Positions 1-7,445 of a stretch of DNA of 10,735 bases are shown piece after piece. Every line of letters starts with the position of its first letter. Position 1 is the first letter of the stretch. Source of the DNA: Planctomycetota bacterium (lineage in GTDB: Bacteria > Planctomycetota > PUPC01 > JABMSA01 > JAUWKK01); NCBI GenBank assembly GCA_030614245.1, contig JAUWKK010000060.1:1-10735 (forward strand), written 5' to 3'. Under the pieces are notes generated by a model, which made no database searches, had not been told where the DNA came from, and was given only the letters and a program-made list of their open reading frames with translations. Position numbers and translations under genes: made by a program.

Positions 1-1
1 A

Positions 2-112
2 GTCTCGCGTGCCGAAACCGGCCTGAAGCTGGTTAAACCTGAAAAACGCGACTATTATACCGTCTTGCGTGAAAAACTCGGCTGGAGCGGCCATGCCAAC
101 TACAAGAGATAA
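2..112 (+). CDS. 3' end of an unidentified gene
   Basis: An open frame enters from the left edge and ends at TAA 110-112, giving a 36-residue C-terminal tail that begins VSRAETGLKLVKPEKRD and ends GWSGHANYKR. The tail is charged and soluble-looking, and I do not recognise the family. The next plausible start (ATG 114) lies one base after this stop, so the gene is probably translationally coupled to the ferredoxin. Because the ferredoxin resembles delta subunits of 2-oxoacid:ferredoxin oxidoreductases, the missing gene could be a redox or acyl-CoA enzyme, but nothing in these residues shows that. The reading as a gene tail rests on the uninterrupted frame and the tight spacing to the next gene. 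Confidence 0.55.
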   Translation, partial: VSRAETGLKLVKPEKRDYYTVLREKLGWSGHANYKR

Positions 113-113
113 G

Positions 114-338
114 ATGACGAAGCAGCGTTGCCGCGTTCGGATACTTTCTGATTACTGCAAGAGCTGCGGCCTGTGCGTGGCTGTGTGTCCGAGGGGGGCG
201 CTTTACATTGCCGATGTGCTCAACTCGAAGGGCGTTCGGCCCGTTGCGTTCCTCGATGGTGCCGAATGCACCGGCTGCTGCAACTGCGCGGTAATGTGCC
301 CCGACGCGGCTATCGAGATCGTCTTCGACGAGGAATGA
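114..338 (+). CDS. Small 2x[4Fe-4S] ferredoxin, KorD/PorD-like
   Basis: A 74-aa soluble electron-transfer protein with two full bacterial ferredoxin motifs, each C-x2-C-x2-C-x3-C-P: Cys15, 18, 21, 25 (CKSCGLCVAVCP) and Cys52, 55, 58, 62 (CTGCCNCAVMCP). The order (short basic N-terminus, first cluster with CGLC and a PRGAL turn, about 25-residue linker, second cluster, acidic tail) matches delta subunits of 2-oxoglutarate or pyruvate:ferredoxin oxidoreductases. No alpha, beta or gamma subunit follows, so it may instead be a free ferredoxin or serve the enzyme encoded upstream. The start is uncertain: ATG 114 gives the family-typical length and couples to the upstream stop, ATG 93 has a GGAG at 84-87, and GTG 69 is also in frame. 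The next gene starts 28 nt after the TGA, suggesting an operon. Confidence 0.88.
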   Translation: MTKQRCRVRILSDYCKSCGLCVAVCPRGALYIADVLNSKGVRPVAFLDGAECTGCCNCAVMCPDAAIEIVFDEE

Positions 339-366
339 ACCGGCGGCTGTTGAAAAGGATGCGAAT

Positions 367-996
367 ATGCAAGGTGAAAGAGCGGGGCTATGCTGTGGCT
401 TGCTGGCTGTTGCGATGCTGCTGGGCTGTGATAGCGCACCGGGCGTATTGAGCATCCCGGCGGAATACAAGCTGGGCCGGAAGGATGTGCTGCTGGTGGT
501 CCCGTTCAGCGATCCCGCGCTGTCGTATTTCGAGTCGCGTACCGGCTGCGAACTCGCTGACGAGCTCGTCAACGTGATGAAGATGAACGCACCGCGCATC
601 AAGGCCGTCTCGGGCACGGAACTGCGGCCGGCGATCCGGAACCTGGACTATACGAAGCACCATCTGAGGAATGCCGCCGCCGCGATCGAGGCCAATCGCG
701 TTCTCGTCGGCAAAATAATCGAACTCGAGACCAAGCTGCCGAAATCCCCCAACATAATGCAAGGCAAGATTACCGTCCACGTAACGCTGCACGATGTCGG
801 CCGCTGGGAGCCGCCGCTCTTCGAGAAGCGGGCGACGTATATCTTCCCGGAGGACGAGGACTGGGCGAACAAGTATATAACAACCCAGGATATGCCCCCC
901 AGGCAGATGCTCGCGGAACTGGTTTCACTCTCCGCCCAGCGAATTGCCGAGGTTTTCTACGCTCACGAGGAGCTCAGGGGAGGACCCAGGCCGTGA
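367..996 (+). CDS. Putative lipoprotein of unknown function
   Basis: A 209-aa protein with a lipoprotein signal: a short basic start, a hydrophobic stretch at residues 7-19 and a lipobox MLLGC with the lipidated Cys21. The mature part is alpha/beta. It has a VLLVVPFSDP strand-turn near 40-50, then a helical stretch with ELADELVNVMK (62-72), VLVGKIIEL (112-120) and alternating strands KITVHVTLHDV (134-144). A 'VxPF' strand followed by a 'VLVGKI' strand resembles the Rossmann-like fold of CsgG/TolB-N type envelope lipoproteins, but the match is too weak for a family name. AAGGA at 355-359 precedes ATG 367 by 7 nt. Its stop overlaps the start of the next gene (GTGA), so it is probably co-expressed with that membrane protein. 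Likely an envelope component of unknown role. Confidence 0.8.
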   Translation: MQGERAGLCCGLLAVAMLLGCDSAPGVLSIPAEYKLGRKDVLLVVPFSDPALSYFESRTGCELADELVNVMKMNAPRIKAVSGTELRPAIRNLDYTKHHLRNAAAAIEANRVLVGKIIELETKLPKSPNIMQGKITVHVTLHDVGRWEPPLFEKRATYIFPEDEDWANKYITTQDMPPRQMLAELVSLSAQRIAEVFYAHEELRGGPRP

Positions 997-1835
997 CGGA
1001 TGAACGTATCAGGCAGGATGAACCGCTGGAACTCGCCTGGCGCGTTGCGCTGCGCTGGCGCACGCTGGGCTGCCAGTTCGCCGGAACTTTCATAGTGTTG
1101 ACTGTGCTGGCTTTCGCTCATTCGCTGAGCTTGCTGACCTGCGGCCCGGTCGGCCATGGGATCATCATGTGCGCCGCTATGATGATCGCCCTGATACTGA
1201 GCATCGAGACGGGTGCGGTGGTGATGGCCAGGGCATGGGCCGAGTTCACCGGCGACGGCGAGTTTCGCGTGCTCCCCTTTCTTGCCGGGACGATACTGCC
1301 GTCGAGTGTGGTCGGCTGCCTGTGCGGGCTGGTGGTCGTTATCCTGTCGATCTTTCCCCATTGCGTTCTTATCCTGCTGACTTCAACCGGTGCTCTCGGC
1401 CGGGTGATCTTCGGTCTTGCGCTCGTGCCGATGTTCATCGTTGCGTTTCTGGAATTGCTGCTGGTTCTGGCGGCGCGGTTCATCTTCCCGCCGATGCTCG
1501 TCGAGAGCAGCCCCGGAGCCGCCGGTGCGATCCAGTGCCTGATAGACAGTGTAGTGGGCTGCAGGCCTCGCGATATCGCGGCACGGGTGCGGGCGTTCGT
1601 CACGGCGCTGCTCGTGGCCCTGCCGATATTCATCGCAGCGGGGTGCTGCATGCACTACATCTATGGCCTGGCTGCGATGGTACAGAATGCCAGGCTGCCG
1701 CTGTTCGTCTGCGATTCCTTCGCCGGATGGGTCACTGGCTTCTCGGCGTTGATAATCGGCTCGGCTCTGGCGGCGCCGCCGCTGGCATACCTGAATACCG
1801 CCTGCCTCATGGTGCACCGCGCGACGCAGGAATGA
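993..1835 (+). CDS. Polytopic inner-membrane protein of unknown function
   Basis: A 280-aa protein with about six hydrophobic segments, roughly at residues 27-49, 53-72, 97-120, 122-162 (possibly two), 200-222 and 235-263, after a charged cytosolic N-terminus (MTDERIRQDEPLE). I see no transporter signature, catalytic motif or nucleotide-binding site. The pattern of small loops with many Cys and Gly resembles the uncharacterised multi-pass proteins often found in planctomycete gene clusters. The start is GTG 993, within a GTGA overlap with the lipoprotein stop, and is preceded by AGGGGAGG at 976-983, which supports this choice. The overlap suggests stoichiometric expression with the lipoprotein, and the pair could form an envelope complex with the secreted hydrolase encoded next. 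Function unknown. Confidence 0.8.
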   Translation: MTDERIRQDEPLELAWRVALRWRTLGCQFAGTFIVLTVLAFAHSLSLLTCGPVGHGIIMCAAMMIALILSIETGAVVMARAWAEFTGDGEFRVLPFLAGTILPSSVVGCLCGLVVVILSIFPHCVLILLTSTGALGRVIFGLALVPMFIVAFLELLLVLAARFIFPPMLVESSPGAAGAIQCLIDSVVGCRPRDIAARVRAFVTALLVALPIFIAAGCCMHYIYGLAAMVQNARLPLFVCDSFAGWVTGFSALIIGSALAAPPLAYLNTACLMVHRATQE

Positions 1836-1873
1836 ACGGCGTCTCTCCGGCGGGAGGATCGTGGAGGTACCCG

Positions 1874-3709
1874 ATGAAAACGAAGCTGGTGCTTGCGGCG
1901 ATCCTCGTGGCGGCCATGCCGCTCGTGCGGGCGCATGGCACGATCTTCGTGCTCAAGAACGGCAATCGCCTCGAGGGTAGCATCGTCGAGGAAGACGATG
2001 AGACCATCAAGGTGAAGCTCGTCCGTGGCGGCGTTGTAAGTCTTCGCCGGGGCGACATCGAGCAGATCATCCAGAAGCCGACCGCGATCGAGCATTTCCG
2101 AAGCGAGCGGAAGAAACTGGCCCCCGATGATGTCGCCGGCCGCATGAAACTGGCCGAATACTGCCTCCGCGAGGCCGCCCCGCCGCTCGATATACAGGCC
2201 GCCGAGCTCTATCGCGAAGTCATCAAGCTCAAGCCCGACCACGCCGAGGCCCGCCGGAAACTGCGGGAAGTGCTCGACAGGCCCGCAAAGCGCCTCTGGC
2301 GAGACGCCAACCGCCTCTACAAGCAGAAGGCCGTCTCTGACGCCCGCGACAAGCTCTTCCAGATCGTGCAATACTACCGCGAAAGCGGCTACAGCCGCGA
2401 TGCCGAGCACATGATCGCTCAGACGTACCTCGACCAGAACCGCCTCGATGAAGCCAGGAAACACTGGCTCGAGGCGCTCAAGGCCGACCGGTATCGCGTC
2501 GAATGCTACCTCGGCATCATTGAAGTGTGCGAGAGAACGCGCAAGTGGGGCAAGGCGGTCGAGATCATTGACGGCGTCGTGGCTTTCGCGAAGGACGGTG
2601 AACTCAAGCGGACGCTCGCCGCGCGGCAGGCCGTCTTCCGCCAGTTGGAGAAGCTCCAGCAGCAGTCGAAGGAGCAGCCGGACAACGCCGAAGTCCATCT
2701 GGCGATGGCGGAACTCCTGACGAAGCTCGACCGCCGGAAGATGGCGCTCTCGGAAATGGAAAAGGCCGCCGAACTCGGCGTGCAGGACGCCAATTCGTTC
2801 AAGGCGCTCGCCGAATACTACGAAGACGCGCTCGACGTGGCCAAGGCCGTCCGATACTGGCAGCTTGCCCGCGAGGCCGACCTCGGAGGCCCAATCGGCA
2901 GGCTCGCGGCGAAGCGCCTGCCCCGGCTCGACCTGCGCGCCCTCATACCGAAGTACCTCGTCAGCCAGAACCCCGAAGAGCGTGAGAACATCATCGAGCA
3001 GCTCGAAAAAAGCGACCTGCCGTTCTCGATGATGGAAGCGGTCGCGCGCAAAGGCCGCCCATACGAAGATCAGCCGACCGGCATAAGCGACGGCAGCTTC
3101 GACGTGCCGCGCGAGGATATGAAAGCCGAGTACTCGATCTTCGTCCCATCGAGCTATACGCCCGAGAGACGCTGGCCCGCCATTCTCGCACTGCACGGGC
3201 AGGGCTCGAGCGGCGCGAACTACGTCTATCTGTGGGCCGAGCAGGCCGAAAAGGCCGGGATTATCATCATCGCGCCGACCGCGCCGCCGGCGGGATGGAA
3301 TGAGCTCGGCAGGAGAAACGCCCTGAAGACGCTGCACAAGGTTCGGGCCGAATACAACATCGACCCCGACCGCGTCTTCGTCTCGGGCACGTCCATCGGC
3401 GCGGAGGCGGCATGGCAGATAACCCTGCACTATCCGCATCTATTCGCGGGCATGGTTTCACGCTCCGGGCGCATCACAAGGGAAGACCAGCTATACCTGC
3501 ATAACGCCCTGCACGTGCCGATATACATCGTGCATGGCGGCCTCGACTTCACGTACGCCATCGCCGATATGCGAGACGTTCACAAGAGGCTCAAGAAACT
3601 GGACTGCGAACATGTCTTTCACGAGCGCAAGGACGGCCGCCACGGGCCGTTCCTCGACGAGAACGAGCCGATCATCGAATGGCTCGCCGACAGGCGCAGG
3701 CCGCCGTAG
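1874..3709 (+). CDS. Secreted TPR / alpha-beta hydrolase (esterase-type) protein, ending at an in-frame TAG
   Basis: A 611-aa protein up to TAG 3707-3709. Domains: Sec signal peptide (1-20, ending VRA-HG); a small beta domain at 22-65 of the 'LKNGNRLEGSIVEEDD' type common in planctomycete secreted proteins; TPR-like helical repeats at about 85-345; and an alpha/beta hydrolase at about 418-606 related to feruloyl esterase, PHB depolymerase and dienelactone hydrolase enzymes. The triad is complete: nucleophile Ser507 in GTSIG (505-509), Asp558 in HGGLDF, and His590 in GRHGPF; HGQG at 441-444 fits the oxyanion hole. The substrate is unknown, probably an ester outside the cytoplasm. ATG 1874 has GGAGG at 1863-1867, 6 nt away, so longer upstream in-frame starts are shadows. 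The frame continues with coding character past the TAG (see 3710-4156), so the product is probably a shortened form of a 760-codon gene that still keeps its catalytic domain. Confidence 0.85.
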   Translation: MKTKLVLAAILVAAMPLVRAHGTIFVLKNGNRLEGSIVEEDDETIKVKLVRGGVVSLRRGDIEQIIQKPTAIEHFRSERKKLAPDDVAGRMKLAEYCLREAAPPLDIQAAELYREVIKLKPDHAEARRKLREVLDRPAKRLWRDANRLYKQKAVSDARDKLFQIVQYYRESGYSRDAEHMIAQTYLDQNRLDEARKHWLEALKADRYRVECYLGIIEVCERTRKWGKAVEIIDGVVAFAKDGELKRTLAARQAVFRQLEKLQQQSKEQPDNAEVHLAMAELLTKLDRRKMALSEMEKAAELGVQDANSFKALAEYYEDALDVAKAVRYWQLAREADLGGPIGRLAAKRLPRLDLRALIPKYLVSQNPEERENIIEQLEKSDLPFSMMEAVARKGRPYEDQPTGISDGSFDVPREDMKAEYSIFVPSSYTPERRWPAILALHGQGSSGANYVYLWAEQAEKAGIIIIAPTAPPAGWNELGRRNALKTLHKVRAEYNIDPDRVFVSGTSIGAEAAWQITLHYPHLFAGMVSRSGRITREDQLYLHNALHVPIYIVHGGLDFTYAIADMRDVHKRLKKLDCEHVFHERKDGRHGPFLDENEPIIEWLADRRRPP

Positions 3710-4156
3710 CCGAAGCGGCTGGTCAAGTGGACGCGCGAACTGCGAAAGAGCCGCGCATATTGGATTCGCGCGGAAGCGTTCCTGGGCCGCATCTACGATC
3801 CCAACGACCCTGTCGTCATTCCCAAAGTCCACGGCAAGCCGCTCGACCGGCAACAGGCCACGAACTACTTCCTGAGCGTTGCAAGAGACGGGCTTGCCGT
3901 CTTCAATGCGTCCATCAAGGGCAATATCATCAAAGTCCGCACAAAGCACGTCAAGGGCTACGCGCTGTTTCTCGATGATGCGTTGGTCGACCTGGAGCGC
4001 CCGGTCGAGGTGAAAACGAACGGCAAGGTGAACTTCAGGGGCATCGTCAAGCGCGACGTGGGCTTCATGCTCGAATGGCTCCGCCGAAACCGCGACACCT
4101 CGCAGGTGTTCAGCGCCTGTGTCCGCATCATCGCCGATAAGCCTCTTGAAGAATGA
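3710..4156 (+). pseudogene. In-frame continuation of the hydrolase gene beyond TAG (C-terminal module)
   Basis: Directly after TAG 3707-3709 the same frame stays open for 148 codons to TGA 4154-4156. It reads PKRLVKWTRELRKSRAYWIR, then a strand-rich stretch including NYFLSVARDGLAVFNASIKG and LVDLERPVEVKTNGK, and ends VFSACVRIIADKPLEE. Third positions are rich in G/C, as in the hydrolase. The pattern 'RAYW...V.A.I.GN.I.V.TK.VKG..L.LDD.LVDL.RPV.V..NGK..F.G.VKR' is one I recognise from the C-termini of planctomycete alpha/beta hydrolases (recalled, not searched). There is no ATG or GTG in this frame before about position 4009 and no Shine-Dalgarno, so it cannot easily be a separate gene. The likely states are a nonsense mutation, readthrough or a base-call error. 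Hairpins AGCCG/CGGCT (3708-3720) or GCCGC/GCGGC (3700-3719) cover the stop. Confidence 0.75.
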
Positions 4157-4195
4157 AGTGGAGTGGACGTTGCATTGCAGTCTGTTCATGAATTG

Positions 4196-4209
4196 GCGGG
4201 CCTACCCGC
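4196..4209 (-). terminator. Weak hairpin after the DUF3299 gene
   Basis: GCGGG, a CCTA loop and CCCGC form a 5-bp hairpin directly beyond the TGA (4212-4210) of the - strand operon, in the 53-bp convergent gap. No T-run follows on either strand, so this is at best a weak bidirectional end signal. Confidence 0.2.
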
Positions 4210-5622
4210 TCAATCCGAGGGGCCGTTCTTCCATACTTCCTTCGCGACTACGCTGCCGTCCTTGAAGCCTATAGCCGCCCCGCAGCTTCCTTCGCGCACG
4301 GCGAACGGGTCGTCGATCACATCGGGCAGGTCGAGCGGCGCGAGGAACTGGGCATCATGCACGCCACCGAGTGCGTAAAGCCATACCTCCGTCGGTCGGA
4401 TACCGGCGTCCCCGCGGTCATAGCCGCCTGGTTTGCCGTCCAGTTTGGCCTGCGGCGGCCCGAGTGTCTTTAGCACGCGGCCGTTGTCGTCGCCCTCGCT
4501 AACCATCCCCGCCAGCGTGACGAAGGCGTCCCGTTGAACGTAGGCATGGCCGCTTTCCAGCCGGTCCTGGTAGAACTTCCGGCGCAGCCACGGCCACAGG
4601 TTTACGCCGATGATCGGCAGCCCGGCGAGGAACTCCGCCCACGTCGGCACTATCGGCACAGCCAAGACGGCCTGCATCACCGTACCGGCATCCACCGCAT
4701 CCACGAGTCTCCCGGCGCCGTTCCTTGCCACCTTGACGGTGCCGATAAACGCACCGCGCTCCTGCCAGACGGGCGGCGGCGTTTCTTCCGGCTTGATATC
4801 GACGCTGACGGAATTGTAACTCGTCGGCGGAGTACCGGTGCAGCAGCGGTCCCAAAAAAGCCGCCCGATCACAATCCGGTGGCCGCCGCCGCCGACTATG
4901 TAGCCGCTCAGCACGAACTGCTTGCCGTCCATTTGCCTGAGTTCGTCGGGGATGGCCGCCCTGCCGCTCCTGCGGGCCTGTTCCAGCTTCATCAGCGGCC
5001 CGAACTTGAACGCAGGCAGATCGGTCGCGGCGATGACGTCCTCCGGGACTATTTCAGGCTTGTCAGGCGCTGCAAGCTCCAGCTTACTTCCCTTCATCCT
5101 GTAGATGTAGCCCTCTTCCGGATTCGCCTCCACATAGAACGTACCGTGAACCATCACCGGCTTGAGACGCTCGAACTTTACCTTCTTGTCCATCTGGACC
5201 AGCACGTACTGGTTGTAGTCTGGAGTGGGGCCGTAGCAGCAGGTTTGCGTCGTGCGCAGCAGGCAGAATACGTCGGTCTGGGAGCCTTTCTGGAGCGGGA
5301 GCATGAAGCCGATCATCACGACTTCGCGGCCGGTAAGTGCCTTGATCTCATCCCTCGGCGGTGTGTTCTCCTCGCGCTTATAGTCCCACTGCATCAGCGT
5401 CAGGAAACGCAGCAGTGTCTTGTCCTTCCCGGCAAAGGCGTTTTCGTCTATCCCAATGGTGCGATGGCCGCCTTCCGGCTTCTCGACGCGGACGACAGGA
5501 GTCTTGTCGGACTGCCCCTGCTTTTTCGCGGAATGTGTGCGCAGATACAGCTCGGCGTGGTTGCCGGCAACCGCCAGGGTGAAAAGCCCGAGGATGAGTC
5601 TCTTGATGGTGAACTTCCTCAT
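4210..5622 (-). CDS. Exported DUF3299-like protein with two DUF3299 repeats and a BamE-like C-terminus
   Basis: A 470-aa protein, last gene of the ABC operon. The N-terminal signal or anchor (MRKFTIKRLILGLFTLAVAG) puts it in the periplasm. Repeat 1 (about 96-185) has GFMLPL, then FCLLRTTQTCCYGPTPDYNQ with Cys128-Cys129. Repeat 2 (about 230-300) has LSGYIVG, then DRCCTGTPPTSYN with Cys260-Cys261. Both keep CC-x-G-x-P-x-x-x-Y-N (with a shifted Pro), which parallels the G-F-x-x-P...C..P-P-P-N-Q pattern of DUF3299. Residues about 312-345 are hydrophobic. Residues 365-466 have VLKTLGPPQAK, EVWLYAL and IGFKDGSVV, the layout of a BamE/SmpA-like fold. DUF3299 proteins accompany LolD/FtsX transporters in zrg-type metal systems; the Cys pairs could bind metal (inference). 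Start ATG 5622 has AGGAA upstream; an in-frame start 36 nt earlier overlaps the previous gene and is less likely. Confidence 0.82.
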   Translation of the reverse strand: MRKFTIKRLILGLFTLAVAGNHAELYLRTHSAKKQGQSDKTPVVRVEKPEGGHRTIGIDENAFAGKDKTLLRFLTLMQWDYKREENTPPRDEIKALTGREVVMIGFMLPLQKGSQTDVFCLLRTTQTCCYGPTPDYNQYVLVQMDKKVKFERLKPVMVHGTFYVEANPEEGYIYRMKGSKLELAAPDKPEIVPEDVIAATDLPAFKFGPLMKLEQARRSGRAAIPDELRQMDGKQFVLSGYIVGGGGHRIVIGRLFWDRCCTGTPPTSYNSVSVDIKPEETPPPVWQERGAFIGTVKVARNGAGRLVDAVDAGTVMQAVLAVPIVPTWAEFLAGLPIIGVNLWPWLRRKFYQDRLESGHAYVQRDAFVTLAGMVSEGDDNGRVLKTLGPPQAKLDGKPGGYDRGDAGIRPTEVWLYALGGVHDAQFLAPLDLPDVIDDPFAVREGSCGAAIGFKDGSVVAKEVWKNGPSD

Positions 5623-5638
5623 TCGATTCCTGTGCTGC

Positions 5639-6175
5639 CTAGTGCTGATCGTCCTCATGTTCGTGCCGGTGCGACGGAGCGTAACCTTTCGGGTAGTGGA
5701 CGACGATGGGCCGCACGGCGCCCCGGAACATCAGCCAGCCGTAGGCCTCGAATGGGGCGGAGCTTTTGAGCCAGTTCGCCGATCCGGCGAAATGCGAGCA
5801 GTCGCCGATCTTCTCGCCACCGAGCTCGAGCGGCTCGGGTTCCAGCTCGATCTTGCGGACCGAGCCGTCTTCGGCCCAGCTTCGCAGGATGATCGCCTTC
5901 TCGGGGACGCGCACCGATCGGCTGATTTCGTGCCCGCCGGCGAGCAGGAAGATCTCGATGCGCCCGTCGGTCACCAGCACTTCAACGTGGCCGGTCTCGC
6001 ACGAGCCGATCTCGTTCAGGCAGCCGGAGTGAGGCGCCTTGTGCGCATGCTCGCCGCTGTGATCGTGCTCCTTCGCCACCGTGTGGTCAGCGTGTTCGCG
6101 ATGCGAGACAAGCGCATTCAGCCCGAAGATTGCGACGAGAATGGCCAGGACTGCAATGATAAGATTCTTCGTCAT
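5639..6175 (-). CDS. His-rich membrane-anchored periplasmic protein, putative metal binder
   Basis: A 178-aa protein with one N-terminal hydrophobic helix (NLIIAVLAILVAIFGLNALV, 4-23), probably an uncleaved anchor or signal. It is followed by a His/Asp/Glu-rich segment with eight His between residues 25 and 49 (HREHADH, EHDHSGEHAHKAPH). A compact strand-rich core (about 52-160) begins GCLNEIGSCETGHVEV. The C-terminus is again His-rich and acidic (HRHEHEDDQH). His clusters at both ends suggest a zinc- or copper-loading lid or chaperone. The core reminds me of planctomycete 'HGHxHG...ELG..YHAEV' metal-related proteins, from memory only. It lies 13 nt after the permease gene, with GGAG upstream of ATG 6175, and 16 nt before the DUF3299 gene, so it probably works with the transporter, in the position held by ZrgA-like proteins in zrg loci. 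It ends in TAG, read as a true stop. Confidence 0.8.
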   Translation of the reverse strand: MTKNLIIAVLAILVAIFGLNALVSHREHADHTVAKEHDHSGEHAHKAPHSGCLNEIGSCETGHVEVLVTDGRIEIFLLAGGHEISRSVRVPEKAIILRSWAEDGSVRKIELEPEPLELGGEKIGDCSHFAGSANWLKSSAPFEAYGWLMFRGAVRPIVVHYPKGYAPSHRHEHEDDQH

Positions 6176-6188
6176 TTGTCTTTCTCCG

Positions 6189-7445
6189 TCAGGCGAGGGG
6201 GACGAGGTTCTTGAGCACTCCAAGGCGATACGCCTGCACTGCCGGGAGGATTCCGGTGAGGATCCCCAGCACGAGCGCCCCCGGCAGCACGAACCATTCG
6301 GCGAGCGCGATGTATCCGGCCTCGAGCGCCACACCGGTCTCGACGCGGATGAAATAAGCTCCTATGCCGACGATCAGGTGGCCTAAAAGGCAGCCGAGCG
6401 CGGCCCCTACAATAGCTATAGACGCGGATTCGATCAGCATCAGCCCGAATACAGTCATCCGCGTCGCCCCCAGAGAACGCATCAACGCGATGTCGCGCCG
6501 GCGCTCGCGCAATGCCGATATCAGCGAAACAAACAGGAAAACCGTGCCCAGAACCGTCACCATAGCCGCGATGGCGAGCAGCACCCGATCGACCCAGCCG
6601 ATGATGTTGAAGAGCTTCGGCAGCACTTCCTCGGGGCGGATGAGCTGGGCTTCGCTGGACTGATTGATGGCGAATTGGAGTCCCTGAACATCCGGGCTGA
6701 TGGCCTTGCCGCCCAGAATGCGTTTCAGCTTGACGTAGGCCCCCGAGACCGTGCGATGCTCGGTGTCGGCAGCCATATCGGCGATGTTCTCGTGGCCGCC
6801 CAGCGTGTAGAAGCGTTCGAGCGGCATGTATATCGCGCGGTCGTGTGGCGTGCCGGTGGGTGCCATTATGCCGACAAAGCGAATGTGATCGTCGACGTGG
6901 GCCGGGCTGCCCGGCGCGACGCCGCAGACGGGATTGAACGACATCCCGATGCGGATGCCGAGCTCTTTCGCGGCGGCCCAGCCTGCAACTGCCTCGTCGC
7001 CGGTATCGAATGGTCGCCCGCGGCCGCCGTCACTACGCTTGAACGAAAACTTGCGGCCCAGCCGGTATTCGAAATCCGTCAGGAACCGCTTGTCTATCGC
7101 ATTCACGCGAAAGCCGCCGAAAGTATGCCCCACACAGAAAGGGATCACCTCGACGACGGTCGGTTCGGCCTCCACCTGCTTCATGTACTTCCAACTGATC
7201 ACGCCCGGCCTGGGCATCTCTTCGAGATGAAACAGCGATACGAGCGTGATCTGGAGCGGCGAGCCCTTAGGCGCGAGGATCGCATCTACGCCCATACCCA
7301 CCTGCCTGAAGTTCCGGCTGGTCTGCTCGCGCAGCGAAAACACCGCCACAAGCAGCGCGATACCCATTGCGATACTGAACACTGCCAGACCGGTGGACAG
7401 CCAATGCTGCCGCAGGCTCTTGATTACGATGTTGTGCAACCTCAC
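6189..7445 (-). CDS. FtsX/MacB-type ABC transporter permease
   Basis: A 418-aa permease of the LolC/MacB/FtsX class (type VII ABC fold). TM1 lies at about 17-38, followed by a roughly 240-residue MacB_PCD-like periplasmic domain (about 39-280), then TM2 at about 288-309, the cytoplasmic signature ERRRDIALMRSLGATR (314-329), TM3 at about 331-356 and TM4 at about 372-393. Four TMs with the large domain between TM1 and TM2 are diagnostic. Such permeases act by mechanotransmission on periplasmic partners rather than by moving substrate through a membrane channel, which fits the two exported proteins encoded next. The start is GTG 7445, overlapping the ATPase stop as GTGA and preceded by a strong AGGAGG (7457-7452); upstream codons in this frame lie inside the ATPase gene. 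It ends in TGA 13 nt before the His-rich gene. Confidence 0.92.
   Translation of the reverse strand: MRLHNIVIKSLRQHWLSTGLAVFSIAMGIALLVAVFSLREQTSRNFRQVGMGVDAILAPKGSPLQITLVSLFHLEEMPRPGVISWKYMKQVEAEPTVVEVIPFCVGHTFGGFRVNAIDKRFLTDFEYRLGRKFSFKRSDGGRGRPFDTGDEAVAGWAAAKELGIRIGMSFNPVCGVAPGSPAHVDDHIRFVGIMAPTGTPHDRAIYMPLERFYTLGGHENIADMAADTEHRTVSGAYVKLKRILGGKAISPDVQGLQFAINQSSEAQLIRPEEVLPKLFNIIGWVDRVLLAIAAMVTVLGTVFLFVSLISALRERRRDIALMRSLGATRMTVFGLMLIESASIAIVGAALGCLLGHLIVGIGAYFIRVETGVALEAGYIALAEWFVLPGALVLGILTGILPAVQAYRLGVLKNLVPLA

Noticed and set aside
1661..3439. 592-codon open frame on the - strand
   Set aside because: Antisense shadow of the GC-rich TPR/hydrolase gene; low-complexity Arg/Leu/Val/Asp translation, no domain, no ribosome site, while the + strand shows full domains and a catalytic triad.
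3707..3709. Genome-wide reassignment of TAG to an amino acid
   Set aside because: TAG ends the His-rich gene (5641-5639) and the activator gene (9400-9402) at natural C-termini, so TAG is an ordinary stop here; only local readthrough or mutation remains.
3491..4189. 232-codon open frame on the - strand across the TAG region
   Set aside because: Tempting as a gene filling 3710-4156, but its translation has no recognisable motif and is antisense to the continued hydrolase frame, which matches a known C-terminal pattern.
4534..5769. 411-codon open frame on the + strand
   Set aside because: Antisense to the DUF3299-like gene, whose signal peptide and repeated CC motifs are clear on the - strand.
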